Source of the DNA: Spirochaetia bacterium
Lineage (GTDB): Bacteria; Spirochaetota; Spirochaetia; Treponematales; Treponemataceae
Assembly: GCA_900770075.1 (NCBI GenBank)
Contig: CAAGIZ010000083.1
Span: 1 to 12,430 of the forward strand
Direction of reading: 5' to 3'
DNA length: 12,430 nucleotides
Shown here: positions 6,198-12,430 of the stretch, in pieces
How the letters are laid out: each line of letters begins with the position of its first letter
How positions within the stretch are numbered: the first letter of the stretch is position 1
Notes under the pieces: model-generated
Database searches by the model: none
Seen by the model: the letters and a program-made list of their open reading frames with translations, nothing else
What the model was told of the DNA's origin: nothing
Made by a program: the position numbers and the translations under genes

Positions 6198-6227
6198 TCT
6201 TTCCTTTTTTTTTCTTTCTTTTTTTTT
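6198..6227. repeat. 30-base homopyrimidine tract
   Basis: Only T and C occur from 6198 to 6227, mostly T, just beyond the stop of the minus-strand gene. On that gene's transcript it is an all-purine 3' tail, so it is not a terminator for it; for read-through from the plus strand it is a long U-rich run. Confidence 0.8.
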
Positions 6228-6230
6228 GCT

Positions 6231-6980
6231 TTATAAAATCCTGTAAATCCAGCTTTTTCCTTTTTTTTGTCCTGTCTTTTCTATTATTTTTGCTTTTTCC
6301 AGAAACCAAATCAGGAGACTGTAATATTTTGCGGAAGTTTTTTTGTCCGACTGAGTGAAATTTTTCGGCCAGTCCATGTTCATCAGGGCGGAGTGGAGTT
6401 GTGGCGGTGTAAACTGGTCTTTTATGGCAGGGGGAAGCAGTTTTTTCCAGTCTTCCTTTGTTGTCAGGCGGGTTGTTTTGTCGATGGAGTTAAGGATTTT
6501 GTCTTTTACGATGTAGTCTTTGAGGTGGCGGCGGGTTTTTGTTTTGTTCTGGACTTTTTCTTTTGTTTTCTGGCGGATTTCTGTTGCGCTGACTGTAAAA
6601 AATTCTATGGAAAAACCGGGATTTCCCACAAAAACGTGGAGGGCGGTGAGGGAACGCAGGGCGGTGTAGGCTGTCTGTTTTGAGGGGCTTTTTCTTTTTG
6701 TAAGCAGGGTGCCTTCCGGGGAGAGGGTCTGAATTATTTTTTCTTCCATGAGCGGGTGGACTATGGTGATTTTTGTGTTTCTGTCCAGAAAATACTGGAT
6801 TTTGGCTTTTAGGGCAGAGAGTTTTGAGGTTTGAATTTCGATTACTTCGCCGTTTTTGGCAATTACGTCGCAGGTAAAACGTCCGGATTTTTGTTCGGTC
6901 TTTCCGTCTGTCTGCAGGGCGCAGAGGTTTTTGAGGGTGCGGTGGAGGGAGGTTTCGTTCAAGGTGTTTATGACGGTCAT
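6231..6980 (-). CDS. Unrecognised protein, possible PD-(D/E)XK-like nuclease core plus C-terminal helical domain
   Basis: A 249-residue soluble, strongly basic protein; no signal peptide or membrane segment. The N-terminal half has the layout of a PD-(D/E)XK-type core: a helix with Glu9 (NETSLHRTLK), a strand carrying Asp38 (FTCDVI), a strand with Glu48-Ile-Gln50 followed by Thr (VIEIQTSK), then helix and strand (LKAKIQYFL, KITIVHPL). ExQ would replace the usual ExK. The C-terminal part (about 152-249), with LPPAIKDQFTPPQLHSAL and a hydrophobic end GKSWIYRIL, looks like a winged-helix-type fold. I recall similar uncharacterised proteins in treponemes, but have not checked. Start at 6980: a weak AAGG lies about 10 bases upstream, and no in-frame alternative looks better. 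It is divergent from mraZ across 113 bp and convergent with the barrel gene. The coding call is firm; the nuclease idea is tentative. Confidence 0.85.
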   Translation of the reverse strand: MTVINTLNETSLHRTLKNLCALQTDGKTEQKSGRFTCDVIAKNGEVIEIQTSKLSALKAKIQYFLDRNTKITIVHPLMEEKIIQTLSPEGTLLTKRKSPSKQTAYTALRSLTALHVFVGNPGFSIEFFTVSATEIRQKTKEKVQNKTKTRRHLKDYIVKDKILNSIDKTTRLTTKEDWKKLLPPAIKDQFTPPQLHSALMNMDWPKNFTQSDKKTSAKYYSLLIWFLEKAKIIEKTGQKKGKSWIYRIL

Positions 6981-7025
6981 CCGCTTGTGCCTTATTTTTT
7001 TTGTTATTATCGGGTCAAAAAGTGA

Positions 7026-7053
7026 TTGACTTTATGATTTTATTGGTTAAAAT
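7026..7053 (+). promoter_or_regulatory. Promoter of the dcw (division and cell wall) operon
   Basis: TTGACT at 7026-7031 and TAAAAT at 7048-7053 are 16 bp apart. Transcription would start near 7060, exactly where the AAGTGG boxes begin, so the operator lies at about +1 to +38. Confidence 0.7.
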
Positions 7054-7059
7054 GTAGTT

Positions 7060-7097
7060 TAAGTGGGAAAAAAGTGGAGTAAAGTGGTAAAAAGTGG
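7060..7097 (+). promoter_or_regulatory. MraZ-type operator: four AAGTGG boxes overlapping the mraZ start
   Basis: TAAGTGG at 7060-7066 and AAAGTGG at 7071-7077, 7081-7087 and 7091-7097, i.e. spacings of 11, 10 and 10 bp on one face of the helix. MraZ proteins are known to bind about 10-bp-spaced direct repeats upstream of their own gene (TGGGN boxes in E. coli, AAAGTG-type boxes in Mollicutes), so this is very likely the autoregulatory site. The fourth box contains the GTG start codon (7094-7096). Confidence 0.85.
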
Positions 7098-7549
7098 AAC
7101 TTCTAACCGGAGAATACCGGAATACGCTGGACGAGAAGGGAAGAATTCTCTTTCCGGCAAAGCTTCGAAACGAACTGTTCGGTGACTCAGAAAAAAACGT
7201 CCTCATAGTTACGCAGTCTTTCGACCGCTGTTTATGGCTTTATACTCTGGAGGAATGGAAAGTCCTTTCCTCAAAAATCATGGAAACGGCTTCGCCTTTT
7301 AACCGGCAGAACCGTCTTGTTCTTCGCAGTCTTATTGCTCCTGCTCAGGAAGTGGAGCTGGATAAGGCCGGAAGACTTTTTATCCCGCAGAGTCTGCGTG
7401 AATATGCAGGTCTGTCCAAAGACTGTGTAATCCTGGGAATTAACAGGTATATGGAACTTTGGGACAGTGCTTCCTATAAATCTTATCTCGAAGAAAACGA
7501 GCAGGATTTAAAGGATGCTGCAGAGGCACTCAGTCAGATAAGTTTGTAA
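7094..7549 (+). CDS. mraZ: MraZ, transcriptional regulator of the division and cell-wall cluster
   Basis: A cytoplasmic DNA-binding protein of 151 residues, the usual length. It carries two tandem SpoVT/AbrB-like MraZ domains, each with the D-x-x-G-R signature: TLDEKGRILFPAKLR (11-25, Asp13, Arg17) and ELDKAGRLFIPQSLR (88-102, Asp90, Arg94). MraZ forms ring-shaped oligomers that contact several operator repeats at once and usually represses its own operon. The start is GTG at 7094: an in-frame TAA at 7088-7090 excludes anything further upstream, and MELLTGEYRNTLD matches the family N-terminus. There is no good Shine-Dalgarno sequence; the best candidate, GGAG at 7076-7079, is 14 bases away and inside the operator. 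The gene is first in the cluster, and rsmH starts 56 bases after its stop. Confidence 0.97.
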   Translation: MELLTGEYRNTLDEKGRILFPAKLRNELFGDSEKNVLIVTQSFDRCLWLYTLEEWKVLSSKIMETASPFNRQNRLVLRSLIAPAQEVELDKAGRLFIPQSLREYAGLSKDCVILGINRYMELWDSASYKSYLEENEQDLKDAAEALSQISL

Positions 7550-7605
7550 TCGGCACTTTTTTGTGCAGAAATTTATTTTTTTGTAAAACGCGGGAGTTTT
7601 TAAAG

Positions 7606-8598
7606 TTGGAAATCGTTCATACGCCGGTGCTTTTGCAGGAATGTCTTGATTATTTAAGTCCTGCAGGAGAGCCTTTTGAAAAACATGCCCTGATGATTGA
7701 CTCAACTTTAGGGGAAGGCGGACATTCCTTTGCTTTTCTTTCAAAATTTCCCGGACTTAGCATAATCGGACTTGATGCTGACAAAAACATTCAGGCCAGG
7801 GCAAGGGAGAGACTTGCTCCCTTTGGCGAAAGGATGAATTTTTTTAACGGCTGGTTTAACGATTTTTACGAAAATTACGACAAAACCGGCAGACGCCCGG
7901 ATCTTATACTTTTTGATTTGGGTATAAGTGTCTATCACTACGAAAAAAGCGGGAGGGGGTTTTCTTTCCGCCAGGATGAGCCTCTGGATATGCGCCTTAA
8001 TGCTTCCGAAGGGGAGAGTGCCGGCGATATCGTAAACGGCTGGAAGGAGGAGGCGCTGGCAAATATGATCTATTTGTACAGCGATGAAAAGATGAGCAGG
8101 CGGATTGCCAGGGCTATTGTGGAAGCGCGCACGGCCGGAAAAATCACTTCTTCTAAGGCTCTGGCTGACCTTATCTGGGATGCCGTTCCTGCAAGTTACA
8201 GGTATGGTCAGATTCACCCTGCTACTAGAACTTTTCAGGCCCTGCGGATTGCCGTGAACAGTGAACTGCGTCGTCTGCCTCTTGCCCTGCACTCGGCTTT
8301 TAATGTCTTGAATGAGGGCGGAAAAATGGGGGTTATTACCTTTCATTCGCTGGAAGACAGAATCGTTAAAAATTATTTCAGAAATCTGGGGAAACAGTGC
8401 GTCTGTCCTCCTCAGCAGGCTGTGTGTTCCTGCGGAGGAAGGCCTTGTGCCGATGTTTTGACCCGTAAGCCTGTGGAGCCGACTTCTGAAGAGGTTAAGT
8501 CCAATTCTCCCAGCCGGAGCGCAAAACTCCGGGTCGTTCGGAAACTGCGGGATGCCGCAAATCAGCATTTTCTGGCGATTGAAGGGGAGGCGATGTAA
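7606..8598 (+). CDS. rsmH: 16S rRNA (cytosine(1402)-N4)-methyltransferase RsmH (MraW)
   Basis: It transfers a methyl group from S-adenosylmethionine to N4 of C1402 in 16S rRNA, at the decoding centre of the 30S subunit. Visible family features are HTPVLLQECLDYL (5-17), the SAM-binding loop DSTLGEGGHS (32-41), GLDAD (55-59), FDLGIS (103-108), RGFSFRQDEPLDMRLN (117-132), IHPATRTFQALRIAVN (203-218), GVITFHSLEDRIVK (242-255) and SRSAKLRVVRK near the end. The insert CVCPPQQAVCSCGGRPC (265-281) is a Cys-rich segment seen in many RsmH proteins. I start at TTG 7606, giving 330 residues: GGGAG at 7592-7596 is 9 bases upstream and the family N-terminus begins right there. A longer frame from TTG 7561 adds 15 residues with no ribosome-binding site. 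Its TAA overlaps the ftsL ATG by one base, which suggests translational coupling. Confidence 0.97.
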   Translation: MEIVHTPVLLQECLDYLSPAGEPFEKHALMIDSTLGEGGHSFAFLSKFPGLSIIGLDADKNIQARARERLAPFGERMNFFNGWFNDFYENYDKTGRRPDLILFDLGISVYHYEKSGRGFSFRQDEPLDMRLNASEGESAGDIVNGWKEEALANMIYLYSDEKMSRRIARAIVEARTAGKITSSKALADLIWDAVPASYRYGQIHPATRTFQALRIAVNSELRRLPLALHSAFNVLNEGGKMGVITFHSLEDRIVKNYFRNLGKQCVCPPQQAVCSCGGRPCADVLTRKPVEPTSEEVKSNSPSRSAKLRVVRKLRDAANQHFLAIEGEAM

Positions 8599-8921
8599 TG
8601 AAAAAAAACGGTTTTAAGGCCGGGCTGTTCATCTGCCTGGCCACTGTCCTTATTCCGGTTCTGCTGGTTTTTCAGACTGTCCAGTCTTACCGCTACAAAA
8701 AATTGCGGGCGGAGATAAAACAGCTGGAAGAAAAACAGGTGGAACTGGTGGAACAGAACAGAAAACTGATTTCTGACATAAGCGTGCTTTCCAGTTCTGA
8801 AAGGATTGAAAAAATTGCCGAAGGAGACTTGGGAATGCACAAAGCCGGCACGGAAGACATTGTCCGTGTTGAAATAAAAGGAGATAACGGGAAAAAGCCC
8901 TCTGACAGACGGCGTAACTGA
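8598..8921 (+). CDS. ftsL: Cell division protein FtsL-like
   Basis: A small bitopic membrane protein of the divisome that partners FtsQ and FtsB/DivIC and helps activate FtsW-FtsI. The 107 residues show a short basic cytoplasmic start (MKKNGFK), one membrane helix (about 8-29), a coiled-coil segment rich in Lys/Glu/Gln/Leu (about 31-66) and the FtsL/DivIC-type motif SSERIEKIAEGDLGM (66-80), ending in a polar tail. The strong GGGGAGG site (8584-8590) lies 7 bases before the ATG within the end of rsmH. FtsL and FtsB/DivIC are alike in sequence, so the name rests partly on its place right after rsmH, where ftsL normally sits. The ftsI gene that usually follows is absent here. Confidence 0.85.
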   Translation: MKKNGFKAGLFICLATVLIPVLLVFQTVQSYRYKKLRAEIKQLEEKQVELVEQNRKLISDISVLSSSERIEKIAEGDLGMHKAGTEDIVRVEIKGDNGKKPSDRRRN

Positions 8922-8968
8922 GGATAAGCGCCGGAAGACAGTGGATAACTTGACTGAGGAAGACTGTG

Positions 8969-10438
8969 ATGGATATTTCTGCTGCTGAAAACAATAAAAC
9001 TTCTCTTTTGTCTTTTGACCAGCTTTTGGACTGCGTTTGTGGCAGCGTTGCGGGCGGGTTTGACCCTTCTTGTTTTTGCTTTACCTCTGTGGTTACGGAC
9101 AGCCGCTCTGTTGTTTCTGACTGTCTTTTTGTTCCGTTAATCGGTGAATTTCAGGACGGACATGTTTATATTCCTCAGGCTTTGGAAAAAGGGGCTTCTG
9201 CGGTCTTTGTCGCACGCAGCTTTTTTGAAAAAAATCCCGAAAAAATCGGCGGATTTGCAAAAAACAATCCAAAAACGGCTTTTATTGTAGTGGAAAACAC
9301 CCTGACTGCCCTTCAGCATGCTGCCCGCCGGTATGTGGAAAAATTTCCGGATCTTATCCGGGTGTCTGTTACGGGCTCCAGCGGAAAAACCACCACAAAA
9401 GAACTGGCTGCCTCTGTTTTGAGGGAAAAATTCCGCGTTGTGTGCAACAAGGGGAATTTAAACAGCGAAACAGGTCTTCCCCTGAGTTGTTTTGAAATCC
9501 GCCCCGAACATCAGCTTGCCCTGCTGGAAATGGGGATGAACCGGGAAAACGAAATCGGAGAACTTGCAGAAACTTTTAAGCCTCAATATTGCGTTGTAAC
9601 GAACATAGGAACTGCCCATATAGGAAAACTTGGCAGCCGCCAGAAAATTGCTGAAGAAAAGAAAAAGATTTTTAACTTTTTAACTCCGGATGGAACTGCC
9701 CTGATTCCTGCCGGAGACGATTTTGCAGAGTTTCTTGCACAGGATGTAAAAGGCCGGGTGGTATTTTACGGTAAGGACAGGGGAATTGAGTTTGTAAGTG
9801 ATGAAGGAATTGAAGGTACTGTTTTTAAGATTGACGGAGAAACGGTCCATCTTGCAATTCCAGGTTCCTATAACTATCTGAATGCCCTTGCTTCTGTGGA
9901 ACTGGGAAGGGCTCTGGGACTTTCTGCCAGGCAGATAAAAGACGGTATCGAAAAACTGCACCCTTTAGACGGTCGGAGCCGGATTTTAAAGGGAAAGTAT
10001 AAAATTCTTGAAGACTGCTACAATGCAAATCCTGATTCCATGGAAAAGGCACTGGAATTTGCAGGCAGCGTAAAGACAAGTGGAAAAAAGATTTTTGTTC
10101 TCGGGTCTATGCTTGAACTTGGGCAGGAATCCTTTGAGGCTCACAGAAAAGCCGGTCTTGAAGCGGTAAAAGGCGGAGCGGATATGATCGTTTTTGTGGG
10201 TAAGGATATGGCGGCCGGGTTTGAAAGTGCAAAAAGTGCAAAAACTTGCGGACAGGGAACAGAAAATCTTCGCCTTGAATATTTTGAGGCTAGCGATGAG
10301 TCTTCGATAAAGAAAATCGCCGGTCTTGTGGAGGATTTTGCTTCTGAGGGTGATTTTATCCTTTTGAAGGCAAGCCATGGAATTGCCCTTGAGAGGCTCG
10401 TACCTCTTTTGAACGGAGCGAATGGAGGTGAAGCCTGA
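8969..10438 (+). CDS. murF: UDP-N-acetylmuramoyl-tripeptide--D-alanyl-D-alanine ligase MurF
   Basis: A cytoplasmic Mur ligase that uses ATP to join D-Ala-D-Ala to UDP-MurNAc-tripeptide, the last soluble step of precursor synthesis. The N-terminal substrate domain has VVTDSRSVVSDCLFVPLIGEF-like MurE/MurF features (about 41-61). The P-loop is TGSSGKTTTKE (135-145). NLNSETGLPLS (163-173), EMGMNRENEIGELA (187-200) and TNIGTAHIGKLGSRQKIAEEK (211-231) form the central ATPase domain. LNALAS, then DCYNANPDSMEKAL and VLGSMLELG mark the C-terminal domain. NLNSETGLP and YNANPDSM are typical of MurF as opposed to MurE. Length, 489 residues, is normal. I choose ATG 8969 over the adjacent GTG 8966 because GAGGA (8956-8960) is then 8 bases away. 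It is separated from ftsL by 47 bp and its stop directly abuts ftsW. Treponeme peptidoglycan is reported to carry ornithine at position 3; the enzyme's specificity for that cannot be read here. Confidence 0.96.
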   Translation: MDISAAENNKTSLLSFDQLLDCVCGSVAGGFDPSCFCFTSVVTDSRSVVSDCLFVPLIGEFQDGHVYIPQALEKGASAVFVARSFFEKNPEKIGGFAKNNPKTAFIVVENTLTALQHAARRYVEKFPDLIRVSVTGSSGKTTTKELAASVLREKFRVVCNKGNLNSETGLPLSCFEIRPEHQLALLEMGMNRENEIGELAETFKPQYCVVTNIGTAHIGKLGSRQKIAEEKKKIFNFLTPDGTALIPAGDDFAEFLAQDVKGRVVFYGKDRGIEFVSDEGIEGTVFKIDGETVHLAIPGSYNYLNALASVELGRALGLSARQIKDGIEKLHPLDGRSRILKGKYKILEDCYNANPDSMEKALEFAGSVKTSGKKIFVLGSMLELGQESFEAHRKAGLEAVKGGADMIVFVGKDMAAGFESAKSAKTCGQGTENLRLEYFEASDESSIKKIAGLVEDFASEGDFILLKASHGIALERLVPLLNGANGGEA

Positions 10439-11587
10439 ATGCACAATTTCAGTTTTTTTGCCGAAAAGCCTAATTCAGTTTACAAAAAAAGCGATACTCA
10501 GTTTCTGGTTCTGGTTGTCCTTTTGTGGGGTATCGGGATTTTTACGCTCTATTTTTGCTCCATGACTTCGGGCCTGCGTTTTTTGCAGAATCCCTTTCAT
10601 TCAGCCCAAAGACAGCTGGTAAGTTCTTTTCTGGGGCTGATTTTAATGGTTTTTCTTGCCGTAATCGATGTGGAAAAGGTTCGCAAAGCCCTGCCTTTTA
10701 TCGTTTTCGGCTCTCTTTTTCTGTGCCTGCTTACTTTTATTCCGGGAATCGGTATTGAACGAAACGGTGCCCGCCGGTGGATAAAGATTCCCTATTTTTC
10801 CACTTTTCAGCCTTCCGAAGCCGTAAAATTTGCCATGGTGCTGTTTTTGGCAAACCTTTTTGACAAGCAGAGAAATCTGGAAGAAGAGGAAAAATCCAAT
10901 TTTCCTGCAATAATAGGACTGGTGGTTTTTGGAGGAATCGTTGTCCTTCAGAATGACCTGAGCACGGGAATGTTCATTGTGGTTTCCGGCCTTATACTTT
11001 TTTTTGTGTCGGGAGCAAAACTCAAGATGTTTATTCCCCTTGCCCTGCTTGCTGTTCCTTCTTTTGCCCTCTTTGTTTTTCTGGAACCTTACCGCATAAA
11101 CCGCATAGTGGGATTTTTATCTCCTGACAGCTACGCTCACTCCCTTAACTGGCAGGTAAACGGAGCGAAAAGGGCCATTACAGACGGCGGAATTTTCGGT
11201 CAGGGGGTTGGAACCGGGCTTACAAAGCTTAGCGGAGTGCCTGAAATCACCTCTGACTACATTTTTGTGGGCTGGGCAGAGGCTATGGGGCTTTTTGGCG
11301 TGGCCGTTTACCTTGCCCTGCTTGCCGCTTTTTGCTACAGGGTCGTAAAAATCAGCCTTCACTGCGGAAATTGCTTTGCAGCCCTTTCTTCCTTTGGCTT
11401 TGGAATGATGATTGTCCTGCAGTCGCTGATAAATATCGGGGTTGCAGGTGGGGTTCTGCCTTCTACAGGAATTCCGCTGCCTTTTTTCAGTTCAGGCGGT
11501 TCTTCCATAGTTTTTACCCTTGGAATGTGCGGTTTTATACTGAATGCTTCGCGAATTGAAGAAAAGAGCGGGTTTGATTTTGACTGA
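10439..11587 (+). CDS. ftsW: FtsW, SEDS-family peptidoglycan glycosyltransferase of the divisome
   Basis: A polytopic inner-membrane enzyme that polymerises lipid II into septal glycan together with a class B PBP. The 382 residues contain about ten hydrophobic segments. Family landmarks are NGARRWI (109-115), FQPSEAVKFA (123-132), the large extracytoplasmic loop with GVPEITSDYIFVGWAEAMG (266-284) including the conserved Asp273, which aligns with the catalytic Asp of SEDS proteins, and the C-terminal signature LPSTGIPLPFFSSGGSS (340-356). RodA and SpoVE are close relatives; the position between murF and ftsQ supports FtsW. A GGAGGTGA site (10424-10431), nearly fully complementary to the 16S rRNA tail, lies 7 bases before the ATG and inside murF. 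The stop of murF (TGA) directly abuts the ATG, so the two are probably translationally coupled. Confidence 0.95.
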   Translation: MHNFSFFAEKPNSVYKKSDTQFLVLVVLLWGIGIFTLYFCSMTSGLRFLQNPFHSAQRQLVSSFLGLILMVFLAVIDVEKVRKALPFIVFGSLFLCLLTFIPGIGIERNGARRWIKIPYFSTFQPSEAVKFAMVLFLANLFDKQRNLEEEEKSNFPAIIGLVVFGGIVVLQNDLSTGMFIVVSGLILFFVSGAKLKMFIPLALLAVPSFALFVFLEPYRINRIVGFLSPDSYAHSLNWQVNGAKRAITDGGIFGQGVGTGLTKLSGVPEITSDYIFVGWAEAMGLFGVAVYLALLAAFCYRVVKISLHCGNCFAALSSFGFGMMIVLQSLINIGVAGGVLPSTGIPLPFFSSGGSSIVFTLGMCGFILNASRIEEKSGFDFD

Positions 11588-11602
11588 CGGAGATGAGGAA
11601 AA

Positions 11603-12424
11603 ATGAGCGGGATGGTTTTTACTTCTTTTGAAGACTTTAAGGCTAAAGAACAGAAAAAGCAGGACGCAAAGGGAAAGGCTCTTAAAATTCTCTTTGCAGT
11701 GTTAATCTGTCTGTTGTTTCTCGAAGCGATGATTTATCTTTTTGTTTTTCCCTGCATGAACAACGTAAAGGTAAAGTTTTACGGTCTTGGCAACTGTACC
11801 CGTCAGGAAATTGTCAGTGCCTGCGGCGACAGTTTTGAAAAAAGCTTTTTTAAATTCAACTGTTCCCAGGTGCGTTCGATGATTGCCAGCATCCCTGAGA
11901 TTGAAGATGTTGAAGTTTCCCGGTGTTTTCCGGACAAAATTTTCGTAAGGGTGACAGAAAGACAGCCTGTTGCCATCACTTTTGTAAACAAAAATGACAG
12001 GACTGTACCTGTTCAAATAGACAAAAACGGAGTACTATTTCCTGTAAAGTCTTCGGAAATTCCTGCGGATGGTTCCATTCCCATAATTTCCGGAGTTCCT
12101 GTAGAAAATATTCCTGAAGGGATGAGGCTTCCTTCAAAATACCATCTGCTCATAGACCAGATTGCAAAAATTCAGTCTGTGAACAAAAAGTATTTTGCCG
12201 CGGTTTCTGAAATTCACGTTGTTCCAAGGGAATACGGAAACTTTGAACTGGTATTGATTCCGCTGAAGGCTCACCTGAAGGTTCTGGCAGACCGCATTCT
12301 GGACGAAGATACCCTGCAGAAGATGATGGTAACCCTTGACGTCGTAACCGGTCTGGATAAGGATGTTGATGTTATTGACCTGAGGTATGGTTCGATTTCT
12401 TATCATTCCCGTTCTGAAAACTAA
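11603..12424 (+). CDS. ftsQ: Cell division protein FtsQ/DivIB
   Basis: A bitopic membrane protein that links early and late divisome parts and binds FtsL-FtsB/DivIC. The 273 residues show a charged cytoplasmic start, one membrane helix (about 28-50), a POTRA-like domain (about 52-121) with VRSMIASIPEIEDVEVSRCFPDKIFVRVTERQPVAI as the conserved core, and a beta-rich FtsQ/DivIB domain to the C-terminus, including DKNGVLFPV (about 139-147) and VDVIDLRYG (about 257-265). The ATG at 11603 follows GGAG (11589-11592) by 10 bases and the ftsW stop by 15. The gene ends six bases before the window edge, and the GGAAA after its TAA may be the ribosome-binding site of the next gene, expected to be ftsA (inference from cluster order). 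Confidence 0.92.
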   Translation: MSGMVFTSFEDFKAKEQKKQDAKGKALKILFAVLICLLFLEAMIYLFVFPCMNNVKVKFYGLGNCTRQEIVSACGDSFEKSFFKFNCSQVRSMIASIPEIEDVEVSRCFPDKIFVRVTERQPVAITFVNKNDRTVPVQIDKNGVLFPVKSSEIPADGSIPIISGVPVENIPEGMRLPSKYHLLIDQIAKIQSVNKKYFAAVSEIHVVPREYGNFELVLIPLKAHLKVLADRILDEDTLQKMMVTLDVVTGLDKDVDVIDLRYGSISYHSRSEN

Positions 12425-12430
12425 GGAAAC

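Noticed and set aside
6086..6358. A 90-codon plus-strand frame rich in Phe and Arg
   Set aside because: It is generated by the palindromic element and the homopyrimidine tract and overlaps the 3' end of the convergent gene.
7741..8568. A 275-codon minus-strand open frame opposite rsmH
   Set aside because: It is entirely within the well-supported rsmH gene on the other strand and shows no recognisable motif or start signals.
8941..8988. A 15-codon leader peptide (GTG start) overlapping the murF start
   Set aside because: No separate ribosome-binding site, no attenuator hairpin, and the bases are already used by the murF ribosome-binding region.

Overview
The window reads as chromosomal, mostly housekeeping DNA from a spirochaete, most probably a gut or rumen-type Treponema. 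The pointers are the compact division/cell-wall order mraZ-rsmH-ftsL-murF-ftsW-ftsQ, with no ftsI, murE, mraY, murD, murG or murC between them. This is the arrangement I recall for treponemes (T. pallidum TP0383 to TP0390). Moderate G+C with G+C-rich palindromic intergenic elements and treponeme-like protein sequences fit the same view. I see no integrase, transposase, phage gene, toxin-antitoxin pair or CRISPR array.

Layout. (1) Positions 1-851, minus strand: the N-terminal 283 residues of a membrane-anchored sensor-type protein cut by the window edge. (2) 852-1188: a divergent intergenic region with two good sigma70-type promoters facing right and a palindrome. (3) 1189-4526: a DEAD-box RNA helicase with a basic repetitive tail, then an ABC-F ATPase, probably one transcript acting on RNA and ribosomes. 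(4) 4527-4845: a non-coding region packed with inverted repeats, ending in a promoter. (5) 4846-4951: tRNA-Phe(GAA) and its intrinsic terminator. (6) 5087-6073: a secreted, probable outer-membrane beta-barrel protein with its own promoter and a strong ribosome-binding site. (7) 6074-6230: a second G+C-rich palindromic element and a homopyrimidine tract between convergent genes. (8) 6231-6980, minus strand: an unrecognised conserved-looking protein with a possible PD-(D/E)XK-like nuclease core. (9) 7026-12424: the dcw cluster.

In the dcw cluster MraZ is the likely autoregulator and RsmH methylates 16S rRNA. FtsL, FtsQ and FtsW belong to the divisome, with FtsW polymerising glycan. MurF finishes the UDP-MurNAc-pentapeptide precursor. 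Genes are tightly packed (a 1-bp overlap between rsmH and ftsL, 0 bp between murF and ftsW). The promoter is followed by four AAGTGG boxes at 10-11 bp spacing, and the last one contains the mraZ GTG start codon.

The observations most worth a second look are the MraZ-type operator that swallows the mraZ start codon, the ABC-F protein whose departures from consensus all fall in one of its two composite ATP sites, the two unrelated structured intergenic elements, and the nuclease-like gene divergent from mraZ. I do not see a clear new multi-gene system.
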